Below are positions 5,542 through 14,962 of a stretch of DNA of 35,266 nt, piece after piece (the stretch's first letter is position 1; each line of letters starts with the position of its first letter). The translations under genes were made by a program, and so were the position numbers. The notes beneath the pieces are model-generated. The model was not told where the DNA came from. It searched no databases and saw only the letters and a list, made by a program, of their open reading frames with translations. Source of the DNA: a virus; IMG/VR virus record IMGVR_UViG_3300007540_000041, positions 1-35,266 of that record; one strand, 5' to 3'.

Positions 5542-7196
5542 TGGCTAATACCAATACCTCTGCGAATCGCTCTAAATCAGTAGCAGATCCGCATCCCCAG
5601 TATGAATCTCTAAAGCCACTTTGGAGAACAGCGCGTGGTATCCTTAACGGTCAATCACATGCTAAAGAATTAGATTCGATAGTAGATGCTTACAACTATA
5701 GTAACATTCTACTCCCGTTTAGCCCATCAATGACTGCTGAACAGTACAAGTTTTACAAAGCCGAAGCTGAGTTACCCGGCCTTACAGCACAGTACATTAA
5801 AGTACTTGTAGGTGGTATGCTCCGTAAGATGCCTGATATTACATTACCAGAAAGCGCACCAGAAGAGGCTTTAAACTGGTTGAAGCATTCCTTCACTTGC
5901 CATGATAATTCTATGCTGTCTTTCCTTGATGAAGCCTTACGTGAAGAACTACAAACCTCACGCGCATGGATTATGGTTGATTACCCTTCAGTACAAAACT
6001 ACGATATGCTTACCTTGGAAGAGCGCAAGACGCTTGCTCCCTACCCAGTATTGCTTAAAGCAGAATCTGTTGTTAACTGGAGGACAGGGCCACACCCCAT
6101 AACAGGCCAGCACACTTTACTTGCTTTAGTGGTTCGTAGCTATGAGAAGCACTACCGAGATAATCCATTGCACCCTGATTACATTGATACTGCTTGTGTC
6201 CATAGAATCAACGAACAAGGCTTATATGTGGTAGACAAGTATGAAAATACTGGTACTGCTGAGAATGTACACTTTATTAACGGTGTTGAGCAACAAGACT
6301 ACCAAGTATCCGGTGGGACTCATACTGCTAACAAATCAAGTAAGAGTGGTTGGAAACTAATTGCTACTTACGACAACATTATGGCTAGCGATGAACCATT
6401 GAAGCAAATACCTGCATTACCTTTGAACGGCAATATTGAAGGTGAAGAGCCTATGTTGATGCCTTTGATTGATCGTGAAGTATCTCTTTACAACAAAGTA
6501 TCACGTAGAAACCACCTATTGCTTGGTGCGGCTACTTACACGCCTGTTATAGTATCTGATATGACTGACGATCAATTCGAAGAGGTAGTATCATCTGGTC
6601 TTGGTTCATGGATCAAAGTTAATGCTGGCGACGATGTTAAAGCATTAGAAACCCCTTCACGAGCACTACGTGACATGGAAGCTGTTATTCAGAACAATAT
6701 TAACGAAATGGCTCGACTAGGTATTCGTATGATGGCGGCTGAAAACGGATCTGGTCGTGACTCAGGCGTTTCTTTAGAAATACGTAACGCTGGGCAATCA
6801 GCACTGCTCGCTTCTATCTCAACTAAAGTTTCTCAGCAAATGAGAAAGGTTATTTGTTGGATGATGAATTGGAAGTACGGTACTCAGTATAAAATAGAAG
6901 ACATTCACTTTAACTTAACTCCAGACCTTAACCCTGCACCTATCGGCGCTGACTGGTTGCGTCTCGTTACAGAATGGTATCAAAACGGTATTATCCCGCG
7001 TTCCACTTTCCTTGACATTGCAAAAGCAAATGATATCATTGACTCAGATTATGATGATATGAAAGGTCAAGAAGAGATTGGATTGGATGATTTAATTATG
7101 GGTGGCATGGATTCAATGCCGATGGACGAGGTTGTCCGTCAGCAAGAAGAGGCACCCGAAGTAATTACTAACGAAGAGGAAGACGAAGATGAGTAA
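5541..7196 (+). CDS. Portal protein (DUF4055-type)
   Basis: 551 residues, usual length for a siphovirus portal. The N-terminal half (FYKAEAELPGLTAQYIKVLVGGMLRKMP at about 70-97, then ALREELQTSRAWIMVDYP) matches the DUF4055 portal-like family as I know it. The C-terminal part carries helical stem and crown-like segments, ending in a very acidic tail (residues about 525-551). It would form the dodecameric ring through which DNA enters and leaves. Its position directly after the terminase supports the call. The end overlaps the next gene by eight bases. Confidence 0.87.
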   Translation: MANTNTSANRSKSVADPHPQYESLKPLWRTARGILNGQSHAKELDSIVDAYNYSNILLPFSPSMTAEQYKFYKAEAELPGLTAQYIKVLVGGMLRKMPDITLPESAPEEALNWLKHSFTCHDNSMLSFLDEALREELQTSRAWIMVDYPSVQNYDMLTLEERKTLAPYPVLLKAESVVNWRTGPHPITGQHTLLALVVRSYEKHYRDNPLHPDYIDTACVHRINEQGLYVVDKYENTGTAENVHFINGVEQQDYQVSGGTHTANKSSKSGWKLIATYDNIMASDEPLKQIPALPLNGNIEGEEPMLMPLIDREVSLYNKVSRRNHLLLGAATYTPVIVSDMTDDQFEEVVSSGLGSWIKVNAGDDVKALETPSRALRDMEAVIQNNINEMARLGIRMMAAENGSGRDSGVSLEIRNAGQSALLASISTKVSQQMRKVICWMMNWKYGTQYKIEDIHFNLTPDLNPAPIGADWLRLVTEWYQNGIIPRSTFLDIAKANDIIDSDYDDMKGQEEIGLDDLIMGGMDSMPMDEVVRQQEEAPEVITNEEEDEDE

Positions 7197-7431
7197 GAAA
7201 GCAAAAAACTCAAACGAAGTTGAACTTGACATTATTGTCGAAAAAGAAGTAAAGAAAGCACCTGCTAAACCTGCTAAGAAAGAGATGAAAGTTGGTGATG
7301 TTTCTAAATGCGGTATGTGGGAGATAAAATCAATTGGTGAATATGTCAACCTAGTGCCTTCTAAAACTAACAAGGACGGATTAGGCGTAGCTAGTATAAC
7401 CCTAGCAGATGCTGAATCCATGATAGGCTAA
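7189..7431 (+). CDS. Small lysine-rich protein, paralogue of the next gene
   Basis: 80 residues. The first 30 are lysine- and acid-rich and probably disordered. The rest (VGDVSKCGMWEIKSIGEYVNL and following) looks like a small beta domain. The next gene has a matching segment (KGDITKEGMVVVDIVDADRV), so the pair probably arose by duplication. The start overlaps the portal stop. I do not recognise the family. A place between portal and fibre genes suggests a virion or assembly role, which is inference. Confidence 0.6.
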   Translation: MSKKAKNSNEVELDIIVEKEVKKAPAKPAKKEMKVGDVSKCGMWEIKSIGEYVNLVPSKTNKDGLGVASITLADAESMIG

Positions 7432-7433
7432 TC

Positions 7434-7634
7434 ATGAAAAAACCATACAAAAAGGCACCTGTTGCCGAAAAAGAAATAAGTCTGGTTAAAGAGGAAAAAT
7501 CATCTATTATTCAAGAGGTTAAGAAAGGTGATATTACTAAAGAGGGTATGGTTGTCGTAGATATTGTTGACGCTGACCGAGTTTTAGTTTCCAATAAGAA
7601 TTTAGCTAAAGTTATTTTCAAAAAAGATATCTAA
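7434..7634 (+). CDS. Small lysine-rich protein, paralogue of the previous gene
   Basis: 66 residues. It starts two bases after the previous stop. The segment GDITKEGMVVVDIVDADRVLV aligns with the previous protein's GDVSKCGMWEI segment, and both have a charged, lysine-rich N-terminus. The coding sequence contains a perfect copy of the 19-bp element found twice in the leader (here 7474-7492, encoding EISLVKE). The function is unknown. Confidence 0.6.
   Translation: MKKPYKKAPVAEKEISLVKEEKSSIIQEVKKGDITKEGMVVVDIVDADRVLVSNKNLAKVIFKKDI
7474..7492 (+). repeat. 19-bp element AAATAAGTCTGGTTAAAGA, copy 3 (inside a gene)
   Basis: An exact copy of the leader element, with 24 matching bases to leader copy 1. 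It ends 168 bases before the next gene cassette (7660), close to the 171 bases between leader copy 2 and the first late gene. Confidence 0.6.
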
Positions 7635-7659
7635 ATAAATAAAAATAGGAGGTTAAACC

Positions 7660-9336
7660 ATGGCAGTTTCTTGTTCAATAGTAGCACACTACGGTGGTGG
7701 GTCTCTTACATTCGCAACGGAGCCTTCGGGTTCCGGTAGCGTTAATTCTTTTTATTGGGATGCTTCTTTTTTAAACATTCAAGATGACTCCGCGCTTAAT
7801 GCGTCAGGTCAAGTCTACTGGGAGGTTACACGGCAAAGCGGTACCATTGGTTCTACAGGCGAATTTTCAAATACAAATGGTACCTCAAATATCACCGTAA
7901 CCACTAATAGCGGCGGAATTATACACGGCTTTGCCCCTATGCAAGTTTTCTTCATAGATGATACTGTAGATGAGACTACAGGCCTTGGTGAAAATTTTAC
8001 TATTTCAGTATATTTAAATTCTAGCAAAACAACATTGTATGCTTCACAAGCTTTTAAGCTATATGATGCAGACTTCAATATTAGCGGACCTGCAGGCACC
8101 TCTGTTTTTACGATTTCGTCTACCGCAACTTCCCATAATGTTACATTTACGCAGGGCGGTGCAACTGAAACAAATGCTCGTCAAATTGCAATTCGAGACT
8201 CTTCTAATAATGCAGTATTATTTTATGATACTTGGGGAGCTACAGAATATAATAGCCACACAATTACAATACCAAATGCACATTTACCTTCTGCAGGAAA
8301 TACAGCTGGTTACTATATACAAGTTTATAATGGCCAATCGTACTATACTGTAGGTAATAGTTTTACAATTAATAGACAAGCATCATCTCTCGTAGCGCCT
8401 GTTTCAAGTGGTGCAATTGTAGCAGATGAAACGCCAACAGGTAATGTTTCAGTTTCTTTTAATTTATCAAATACAGGCTCAGGTGGTACTTTTTGGGCTG
8501 CGCAAACAACTTCAGCTAGCCCTACGCCTAGTATAAACGATAGCGTTTGGAACCAATACTCAGTTACAGATAACTCAACAGCTTCTATACCTTTTTCCCA
8601 GCCTAGAGAAACCGTAAGATACTACTGGGCACGTAGGTTCGATGGAGCTTCTACACAAGCTGTAGGTACTCCTGCGCCGGTTACAGAACAAGTACCAGTG
8701 AATCCTTCAATCTCTTCAGTCTCTATAGGCACTAATACTCATACAGTAAATATTACAGCCTATAGCCCTGTCAATGACCCTGTTTCTGGACAACCTATAA
8801 CCTCTATTTACTACTACCAAAGCACTAACTCTAACGCGATGGCAAGTCAATCCGCATGGGTAGATTCAGGATCTGACACCCCTCCTAGCGGCTGGCAAAC
8901 GTCCTCTACGTTTTCTGCAACCACAGGAGTAACATATTACTACTGGATACTAGCTTGGACTGATTCTAATCCGGGGCCAGACGGCGCTTCTCTTTCTACT
9001 CCACAATCGCAGACAACTACAGCAGGAGGTGGCGTAGTAGGGCAATCTGCAGGTGGCTATGGTTTTGAAGTATACAATTCTTCTGGACAATTAAGAGTTG
9101 GTAATTTAGATAAGACTTCTCTATTTCTAGGATCTCATTCAGTTACTTTAAATTCTTCGGGCAACTTAATAGGTCATCAAGTTCCCGGAGCTACTGCGTC
9201 TGACTGCTATGCGATTGATCTTTCAGGGGGAGGTCTTTTTACCCCCTCTATAAATTTCACATTCGGAACAGATACTTTAAATATAACTAACGGAGGAGCA
9301 AATGCTTCTCTATCTTTCTTTGTGGTGAGAACATGA
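7660..9336 (+). CDS. Fibre- or decoration-type virion protein with Ig-like domains
   Basis: 558 residues, rich in Ser, Thr, Gly and Asn, with no signal peptide. The sequence reads as a chain of beta-sandwich (Ig/FnIII-like) domains. Examples are YYIQVYNGQSYYTVGNSFTI near 225-245 and the repeating TYYYWILAWTDSNPGPDG-type ending of a domain near 430. The C-terminus starts a distinct domain, GYGFEVYNSSGQLRVGN at about residue 467. That domain is shared with the next gene (GYGIEVYDSTG) and resembles tail-associated DUF6453-like domains. The gene has a strong AGGAGG site. It probably forms a surface fibre or spike; whether on the head or the tail is unclear, because it lies inside the head gene cluster. 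Confidence 0.65.
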   Translation: MAVSCSIVAHYGGGSLTFATEPSGSGSVNSFYWDASFLNIQDDSALNASGQVYWEVTRQSGTIGSTGEFSNTNGTSNITVTTNSGGIIHGFAPMQVFFIDDTVDETTGLGENFTISVYLNSSKTTLYASQAFKLYDADFNISGPAGTSVFTISSTATSHNVTFTQGGATETNARQIAIRDSSNNAVLFYDTWGATEYNSHTITIPNAHLPSAGNTAGYYIQVYNGQSYYTVGNSFTINRQASSLVAPVSSGAIVADETPTGNVSVSFNLSNTGSGGTFWAAQTTSASPTPSINDSVWNQYSVTDNSTASIPFSQPRETVRYYWARRFDGASTQAVGTPAPVTEQVPVNPSISSVSIGTNTHTVNITAYSPVNDPVSGQPITSIYYYQSTNSNAMASQSAWVDSGSDTPPSGWQTSSTFSATTGVTYYYWILAWTDSNPGPDGASLSTPQSQTTTAGGGVVGQSAGGYGFEVYNSSGQLRVGNLDKTSLFLGSHSVTLNSSGNLIGHQVPGATASDCYAIDLSGGGLFTPSINFTFGTDTLNITNGGANASLSFFVVRT

Positions 9337-10040
9337 GTCACGGATTTCAAGTAATTAATAATAACAACTTTATACAAGTAGACGAAAAGTCTTCAGTATA
9401 TGCAATTGCCTTTACAGGGACAACAGGTACTATGCCTGCAGATTCTACATCGGGGTATTTTAGATCCACAATTAATTTAGGTTCAGGAAATAACTTAGTA
9501 AATTCCTTGCTTTGTGTACGCCCTGCGTCTACGTGGACAACCTCTGCAAAGAAAATATGGCGAGGCGGATTACCGGGCGTTGCAGGGCAGAATGTATTTG
9601 TATACAGCAATACCTCATCGGCTGTAGACTATTTTGTTATGAGAGACATGAGGGACGTAGTAAACCCTGCGGGTTCAGGGTACGGTATTGAGGTGTACGA
9701 CTCTACGGGGTCAAATGTGGTTTATAGCAGTAATAAAGAGGTTGGAAAAGCACATCAAACCATATCTGTACCCCCAACTACATCAGGTTCTTTTTTGTAT
9801 GATAGCGCATCTTATGATGCGAATATATACGGTATGTTAAATACCACGTTTTGGTCTAATGGTGTAGTAAACTCAGGGTTCTGGGGGCCTCAACTCTGGT
9901 TTTTTAAAGCAAGTGGAAGTTCCTCAAACTATAGAATACTTGTGCAATATGGGCAAATGCGTATAAACCCAACCCAGCAGGCTGCCCCTAATCATTCACT
10001 AGCAGATAGAGTATTTCTTTCCGCAAGAAGAGGAGTTTAA
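9333..10040 (+). CDS. Fibre-type protein with GYGxEVY domain
   Basis: 235 residues. The start overlaps the previous stop (ATGA), so translation is coupled. The N-terminal half is a beta-rich segment. GYGIEVYDSTGSNVVYSSN at about residues 113-131 mirrors the C-terminal domain of the upstream protein, so the two genes share a module. It has a Gly/Ser/aromatic composition typical of fibre tips. Probable receptor-contacting or decorating protein; the exact role is unknown. A tail-fibre assembly chaperone follows two bases later. Confidence 0.6.
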   Translation: MSHGFQVINNNNFIQVDEKSSVYAIAFTGTTGTMPADSTSGYFRSTINLGSGNNLVNSLLCVRPASTWTTSAKKIWRGGLPGVAGQNVFVYSNTSSAVDYFVMRDMRDVVNPAGSGYGIEVYDSTGSNVVYSSNKEVGKAHQTISVPPTTSGSFLYDSASYDANIYGMLNTTFWSNGVVNSGFWGPQLWFFKASGSSSNYRILVQYGQMRINPTQQAAPNHSLADRVFLSARRGV

Positions 10041-10042
10041 AA

Positions 10043-10474
10043 ATGGTAATAAGGATAGCTTGGGTTGATAGCTCAGGAAATATAAAACAATTATTTACTC
10101 CCGCAGATTTTAGCCCCTATGCTGAAGGGCAGGAACAAGAAGGATTAACACTTCAATATTGCGGGGACGGGATAACTCCTGATAGTCACTATTGGGATAA
10201 CGGTTGGCATGCAAAACCTGCTAAGCCCGGAGATTACTACGATTGGGTTAGCGGTGCGTGGGTGCTTAATTCAGATGTACTTCTTAGTATAATTCGCTTA
10301 AATAGAGATACTAAACTAATTGAGAGTGATTGGACAGTAATGCCTGATAGCCCGCTAACTCCTGCTAAAATAGAAGAGTGGGCAACATATCGCCAAGCAC
10401 TAAGAGATTTTCCTGCTACTAATTCAAATGCTGTAGATTTAGATAGCTTAATTTGGCCCTTAAAACCCAGCTAA
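10043..10474 (+). CDS. Tail-fibre assembly chaperone-like protein
   Basis: 143 residues. The C-terminal half (LNRDTKLIESDWTVMPDSPL and ATYRQALRDFP) is the signature of the Phage_tail_APC family, which helps fibres fold or attach. The N-terminal half has a WYDNGWHAKPAKPGDYYDW-like region (YWDNGWHAKP, YYDWVSGAWV) typical of fibre-associated proteins. It follows two fibre-type genes, as such chaperones usually do. A second member of the same family starts at 35023, after the tail-fibre genes, so the phage has two fibre and chaperone sets. Confidence 0.75.
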   Translation: MVIRIAWVDSSGNIKQLFTPADFSPYAEGQEQEGLTLQYCGDGITPDSHYWDNGWHAKPAKPGDYYDWVSGAWVLNSDVLLSIIRLNRDTKLIESDWTVMPDSPLTPAKIEEWATYRQALRDFPATNSNAVDLDSLIWPLKPS

Positions 10475-10492
10475 ATACAATAGGAGATTATC

Positions 10493-13400
10493 ATGGCACA
10501 AAACGTAAACGATAGTTTGTATGACCGAACTATAGACCACGTAGCTATGACCCGTCTGTTTGAAGAAAATGTTCAGACAGATACCAAACGTATTATACGC
10601 CGTCATCGACACCGCCTCACTAAGCTGCTTAAAGAAGGCACGATTGACCGCTTAACGTTTAAAAGAAAAGTAAAACCAGAGGTAAAAAGATTTACCGCTG
10701 AAATGAAACAAAGCCTTGTTCCGGGAATGAAAGACTACGCCCTGACTGAGGTAGACTTCACCACAAACAACTTAGCCAAATCTATTGGAGCTTACTCTAA
10801 CTTGAGACGGCCCGGCGCAACAAAAGTGCTGGAAGAGGTTGTAGGTGTTAATGTTCGGGGAGACGGAAATCTAGCCCAACGTATCCAAGGATTAGGCGCT
10901 GGCCAATTAACTCGTATGAAAACCGCTATTGATAGCGGCCTTGCTCAGGGATTAACAAACGAGCAAATCATAAAGAATGTTATAGGTAAGACCAGACTTA
11001 CAGAGGCTCAAGCTTCTGCCCTAGTCCGCACTGCAATAACTCGCACACAAACGTTATCTCAATTAGCTGTCTTAAAAGACAACGAAGAAATAATGAAAGG
11101 TGTTAGGTTTACAGCTGTATTGGATAGTCGCACAAGTGCAATCTGCGCTCACCATGACGGTAAGGTTTACGATGTAAACGATGACCGCTTTACCCCTCCT
11201 CTCCATTGGAGGTGTCGAAGCACTCTCGTACCTGTCGTTAAATCCCACGGTGAATTATTAGAAAGTACGTCTCCGAATATTAAAAAGAAAGTATTAAAAG
11301 ATCTTAGCGCCGCTGGTATTATGAGATTAAATGGCGCTACTCCTGCTCGTGAAAATTACGGACAGTGGCTTAAGCGTCAACCTAGAGATACAAAAGTTAG
11401 ACATTTCCAAGGTGATCTTCAGAAAGTAGATCTCTTTGATAATGGGCAGTTGCCTGTGGAAAGCTTTACTACAGCAAGTGGTAAACCACTCTCACTCACC
11501 GCATTGAGAAGGTTAGATAACAAAAACACTAACACAACTCCCATACGTCAAAAAGTACTTAGCTCTAAAACCATTAACGCGCTATCGATTAGTGCGGTGC
11601 GACCCTCTTCTTTGTTAAGAAATACTGACGCTCAAGAACAGCTGAAACTATTTTACAGAGCAGAATCAAGTAACACTAACTCGTTATTGTCGTTAACTGA
11701 CTATCGCGGCACTTCAATACCCGGTAAGAAGTCTACTCGTAGAAGAGCTAATAATCAATTCGATGAAAGAAACCAAGGTACAGACCCTATGACAGGTGAG
11801 ACTAAGTCTACACTTGTATACGATCCTGACTTTAAGGTTCTTCAAGAACGGCTTGATTACCTAGATCAGTCTAAATTGTTATCTGTAGATCAGAAAGAAT
11901 TTATTAAAAACTTTGCTACAAAATTAGAAACTGATGGCGTATCAGTTAACCAACAGTCTGTAATTATAGAAAACCTTCGTGTAGTATTTGAACGTTTCGC
12001 TAAAGATAAACAGCCATGGGAAAACTTTGCTGGCGTTTTAAGAGCAGAATTGAAAAACTCTGTAGTCAACACATCTCGTATTCTTGATCGAAGATCTCGC
12101 TCTCGTTCTAAGCTATTTAAGTTTGGAGCAAAAGGGGATGCTCAAATTCAAATTATGGGAGAGTGGACTACTGCCTCTGAACTCGCAAGTAGGACTCTAA
12201 GCAACCAAAGGTATGTTAGAGACTGGGCGGTAACTGACGGATTAGAGTTAGCAAGAAAGACTTACCTGCAAGGTAGATCTCCTCTCCGGAACTATTTCCC
12301 TAAGCTACCCTCGCTACCTGCATTACCTAGTGTTCGGGAGACTGTTTTAAAACAAATAGAGAAATTACCATTTGGTAAAGCGTTTATTCGTAAGTATGAG
12401 GGCAAGCCTAGCGATAGCGCTATTACTGCATTCCTACAAAGCGGCAGAGAAAGACTAAGAAGGTTTTTAGATCTGGAATTTGCATATGCTAAGAAAAGAG
12501 AAGACTTCATACAGTCTACAGCGACTCCGGAGTATCTTAAGAAGCGTATAAAAACAATGTCGGAAATAATGAAGGATATTGCTACGGGTAATTCAACCGA
12601 CTACGATTCGCTAGCTATTGCAATAGGTAAAAAGCTACACGAGTCAGAAATTTCTGTTGCTGATGTATTTTTTAAAGCACCTACACTGGCTGAATACCAC
12701 AAAATGGGTTCTAATATTCTCCAAGGTCTTAAAGACCAAGGCAAGATTAAAATAGGACTCAGAGGCGTGACCCGCCGTGGCGTAGTAGACTTGGATAGTG
12801 GCCGTAGTGGAATTGGTTCTTTCAAAGATACTATTTCTAGAGAAGTACAAATAGTAGACCCCTTGATGCTTCAACTGCAAAGAGCAAACAGGGAAATGAT
12901 TTTATCAAGAAGATTTGGCATTGTTAACCCACAAGACCGTTTATATGTTAAAGCAGGTGAAAAGAAATTCTTTGATGCAAAAGGCAATAAAACGGATATT
13001 AGTGTTATCACTCGAAAAGCTTCTGGTAATTACGATAAAGATCTAATTGACAAAGACTTCGCAAATATGCTGAATCATGCCATGGATGCAGAATGGGAAA
13101 TTGATCAGGACTTTGGTTCCTTTTTTGATGCCCTAGCGCACTTCCGAGACCCACGGGGTCAAGTAGCTAAATACGATGAGCTTAATAGTTTTCGTAAAGT
13201 ACTACTACAACGTGGTGAGATGGGTTCAGGGTTGATACAGTCAGTTCGATGGCATTTAGCTAATGATAAGCCGTGGAGAAACTGGGCGCAAATTGATGGA
13301 CGAGGACGAGTTTACACCCAAGGGTATTTACATCCTGCTGGTGGTGAATTTGTAAGGCCGTTTCTTAATACAGCGAAAGCAGTTAACATTGATGAAGTCA

Positions 13401-14935
13401 TTTTAAACGAATTAAGAATACAGTTAGGTACTCTAGTTGGTGAAGCATTTAGCGTCCTAACGAATAACGGGCGTATCGCTTCTTTTAACGCCAACGAAAA
13501 AGCCTTCAGAGAAATCGGAGAGATGTTGCTATCCACTACTCAACGAGATCGGAGGATTAGGGAGTTTTTAGAACACCCCCTAGTTGTTGCTACTGAAGCA
13601 GAAGAGATACCTAAGCTAGCAAGGTTTGCATTAGAATACACTCGTATTTACAATCACGTAGAAGGAGACTTTACTAATATAGCAAAGTTAAAAACCTACA
13701 AAACCAAACTAGGAAACGAAAATGATGCATCTGCATCTGGTGCACAGTTGATTGCCTTAACGACAAGAGACAGAGCATTAGCAGAAGCATCAAATGTAGT
13801 GGCTACAAACCGAAAGAATCGCCTGTACGATTTGGTTGCAGAACGCACAATGTCAGACCCCGCTTTCAGGAAAATTAATCCTATCGGAAACGACATTAGT
13901 TTTGGTGACCTTGCAAAAGGTGCCAAAGGGCAGTCGATGGTTGCATTCTACGGTGCTGGACAAGCTACACAGGCAGGTGCTATTGAAATGAAATTAGCAA
14001 AAGCACTTGCTAAACAAAACTACACAGTTATCTCTTCAAATGATTTGAGGGACTTTAATAAATCATTAGACCTTTCAATTAAGAAAGCTGATGCCGATGA
14101 CCTTCAAGCCACTGTGTTATCTCTTAAAGAATTGAAGAGAGAAATAAACTATTCTATTAACAATAACGCTCCAGTCGGAAACAGACTCCTTGCCATGGCA
14201 CAGGATATGCATCCCGATTCAGAGGAATTTGTTAGGAAGTTGACCAACGTTAAAGGTGGACTTATAGGGCCTCAACAATTTAAGCAAGTTGCTGAAATTA
14301 TGTCGGGGCACCTAAAAGACATCGCACCAGTAACGGAAAAATTCGTAGCATTCTGGAAAGACGTTGCGAAAGTTTACATCACGGAATCCAAGCAGGTTGA
14401 TATCCCTTGGGTCACGATGGATGGGAAGCTTTTGTTTCAACGATATAGACCTGTAGTTCAGGAAAGGATTGAATTTAGGGATCCTGTAACTGGGCGAAAG
14501 GTATCAAACATCTACGAAGATACAATTACAGATAGTAAGTTTATCGGTAATCAGTCTATAATAGGCGCTCGTAGTGGTTTAGGAGTAAACGGCAATCATA
14601 TGAATGATGCCACTATTGTTAGGCAATTCCATTTGTGGGGTAGAAAGAATCGTATTCTAACCTCTACTATTCACGATGGTTTTTACACTAACATAGCAGA
14701 CAGTATCAAAGCCAAATTTAAACTAAGAGAAATTTATGGTGATGCTATTGAAAGCGACTCACTTCTAAACACCCTCAAGGAAATGAGGAAACGCGGACTC
14801 AGCGATGAGTCTTACAAGCGGCTAGTTCAGAAAGCAATTGACGACGGCCTCTTGAACCCCGCTAATGGGGTAACACGCAACGACATCCTTGCTGAAATTC
14901 CAGAAGGATGGGATTGGTATGGTATTGGACCATAA
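10493..14935 (+). CDS. MuF-like minor head protein fused to a single-subunit RNA polymerase
   Basis: 1480 residues in one open frame, with an AGGAG site. The N-terminal 250 residues are a MuF/SPP1 gp7-type head protein: helical start, then VLDSRTSAICAHHDGK at 209-224 and PPLHWRCRS at 235-243. Residues about 300-900 are unassigned. The C-terminal part has T7-family RNA polymerase motifs: DGRGRVY at 935-941 (T7 DWRGRVY), motif A NDASASGAQ with D1078 (T7 D537), motif B K1145 and Y1153 in KGQSMVAFYG (T7 K631 and Y639, same spacing), H1369 with D1372 (T7 H784 and D787), and motif C HDGF with D1395 (T7 D812). Both catalytic aspartates are present. It may ride on the portal, enter the cell with the DNA, and transcribe early genes. 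Confidence 0.85.
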   Translation: MAQNVNDSLYDRTIDHVAMTRLFEENVQTDTKRIIRRHRHRLTKLLKEGTIDRLTFKRKVKPEVKRFTAEMKQSLVPGMKDYALTEVDFTTNNLAKSIGAYSNLRRPGATKVLEEVVGVNVRGDGNLAQRIQGLGAGQLTRMKTAIDSGLAQGLTNEQIIKNVIGKTRLTEAQASALVRTAITRTQTLSQLAVLKDNEEIMKGVRFTAVLDSRTSAICAHHDGKVYDVNDDRFTPPLHWRCRSTLVPVVKSHGELLESTSPNIKKKVLKDLSAAGIMRLNGATPARENYGQWLKRQPRDTKVRHFQGDLQKVDLFDNGQLPVESFTTASGKPLSLTALRRLDNKNTNTTPIRQKVLSSKTINALSISAVRPSSLLRNTDAQEQLKLFYRAESSNTNSLLSLTDYRGTSIPGKKSTRRRANNQFDERNQGTDPMTGETKSTLVYDPDFKVLQERLDYLDQSKLLSVDQKEFIKNFATKLETDGVSVNQQSVIIENLRVVFERFAKDKQPWENFAGVLRAELKNSVVNTSRILDRRSRSRSKLFKFGAKGDAQIQIMGEWTTASELASRTLSNQRYVRDWAVTDGLELARKTYLQGRSPLRNYFPKLPSLPALPSVRETVLKQIEKLPFGKAFIRKYEGKPSDSAITAFLQSGRERLRRFLDLEFAYAKKREDFIQSTATPEYLKKRIKTMSEIMKDIATGNSTDYDSLAIAIGKKLHESEISVADVFFKAPTLAEYHKMGSNILQGLKDQGKIKIGLRGVTRRGVVDLDSGRSGIGSFKDTISREVQIVDPLMLQLQRANREMILSRRFGIVNPQDRLYVKAGEKKFFDAKGNKTDISVITRKASGNYDKDLIDKDFANMLNHAMDAEWEIDQDFGSFFDALAHFRDPRGQVAKYDELNSFRKVLLQRGEMGSGLIQSVRWHLANDKPWRNWAQIDGRGRVYTQGYLHPAGGEFVRPFLNTAKAVNIDEVILNELRIQLGTLVGEAFSVLTNNGRIASFNANEKAFREIGEMLLSTTQRDRRIREFLEHPLVVATEAEEIPKLARFALEYTRIYNHVEGDFTNIAKLKTYKTKLGNENDASASGAQLIALTTRDRALAEASNVVATNRKNRLYDLVAERTMSDPAFRKINPIGNDISFGDLAKGAKGQSMVAFYGAGQATQAGAIEMKLAKALAKQNYTVISSNDLRDFNKSLDLSIKKADADDLQATVLSLKELKREINYSINNNAPVGNRLLAMAQDMHPDSEEFVRKLTNVKGGLIGPQQFKQVAEIMSGHLKDIAPVTEKFVAFWKDVAKVYITESKQVDIPWVTMDGKLLFQRYRPVVQERIEFRDPVTGRKVSNIYEDTITDSKFIGNQSIIGARSGLGVNGNHMNDATIVRQFHLWGRKNRILTSTIHDGFYTNIADSIKAKFKLREIYGDAIESDSLLNTLKEMRKRGLSDESYKRLVQKAIDDGLLNPANGVTRNDILAEIPEGWDWYGIGP

Positions 14936-14962
14936 GATCCAACTTAACTAACTCTTGTGAAA

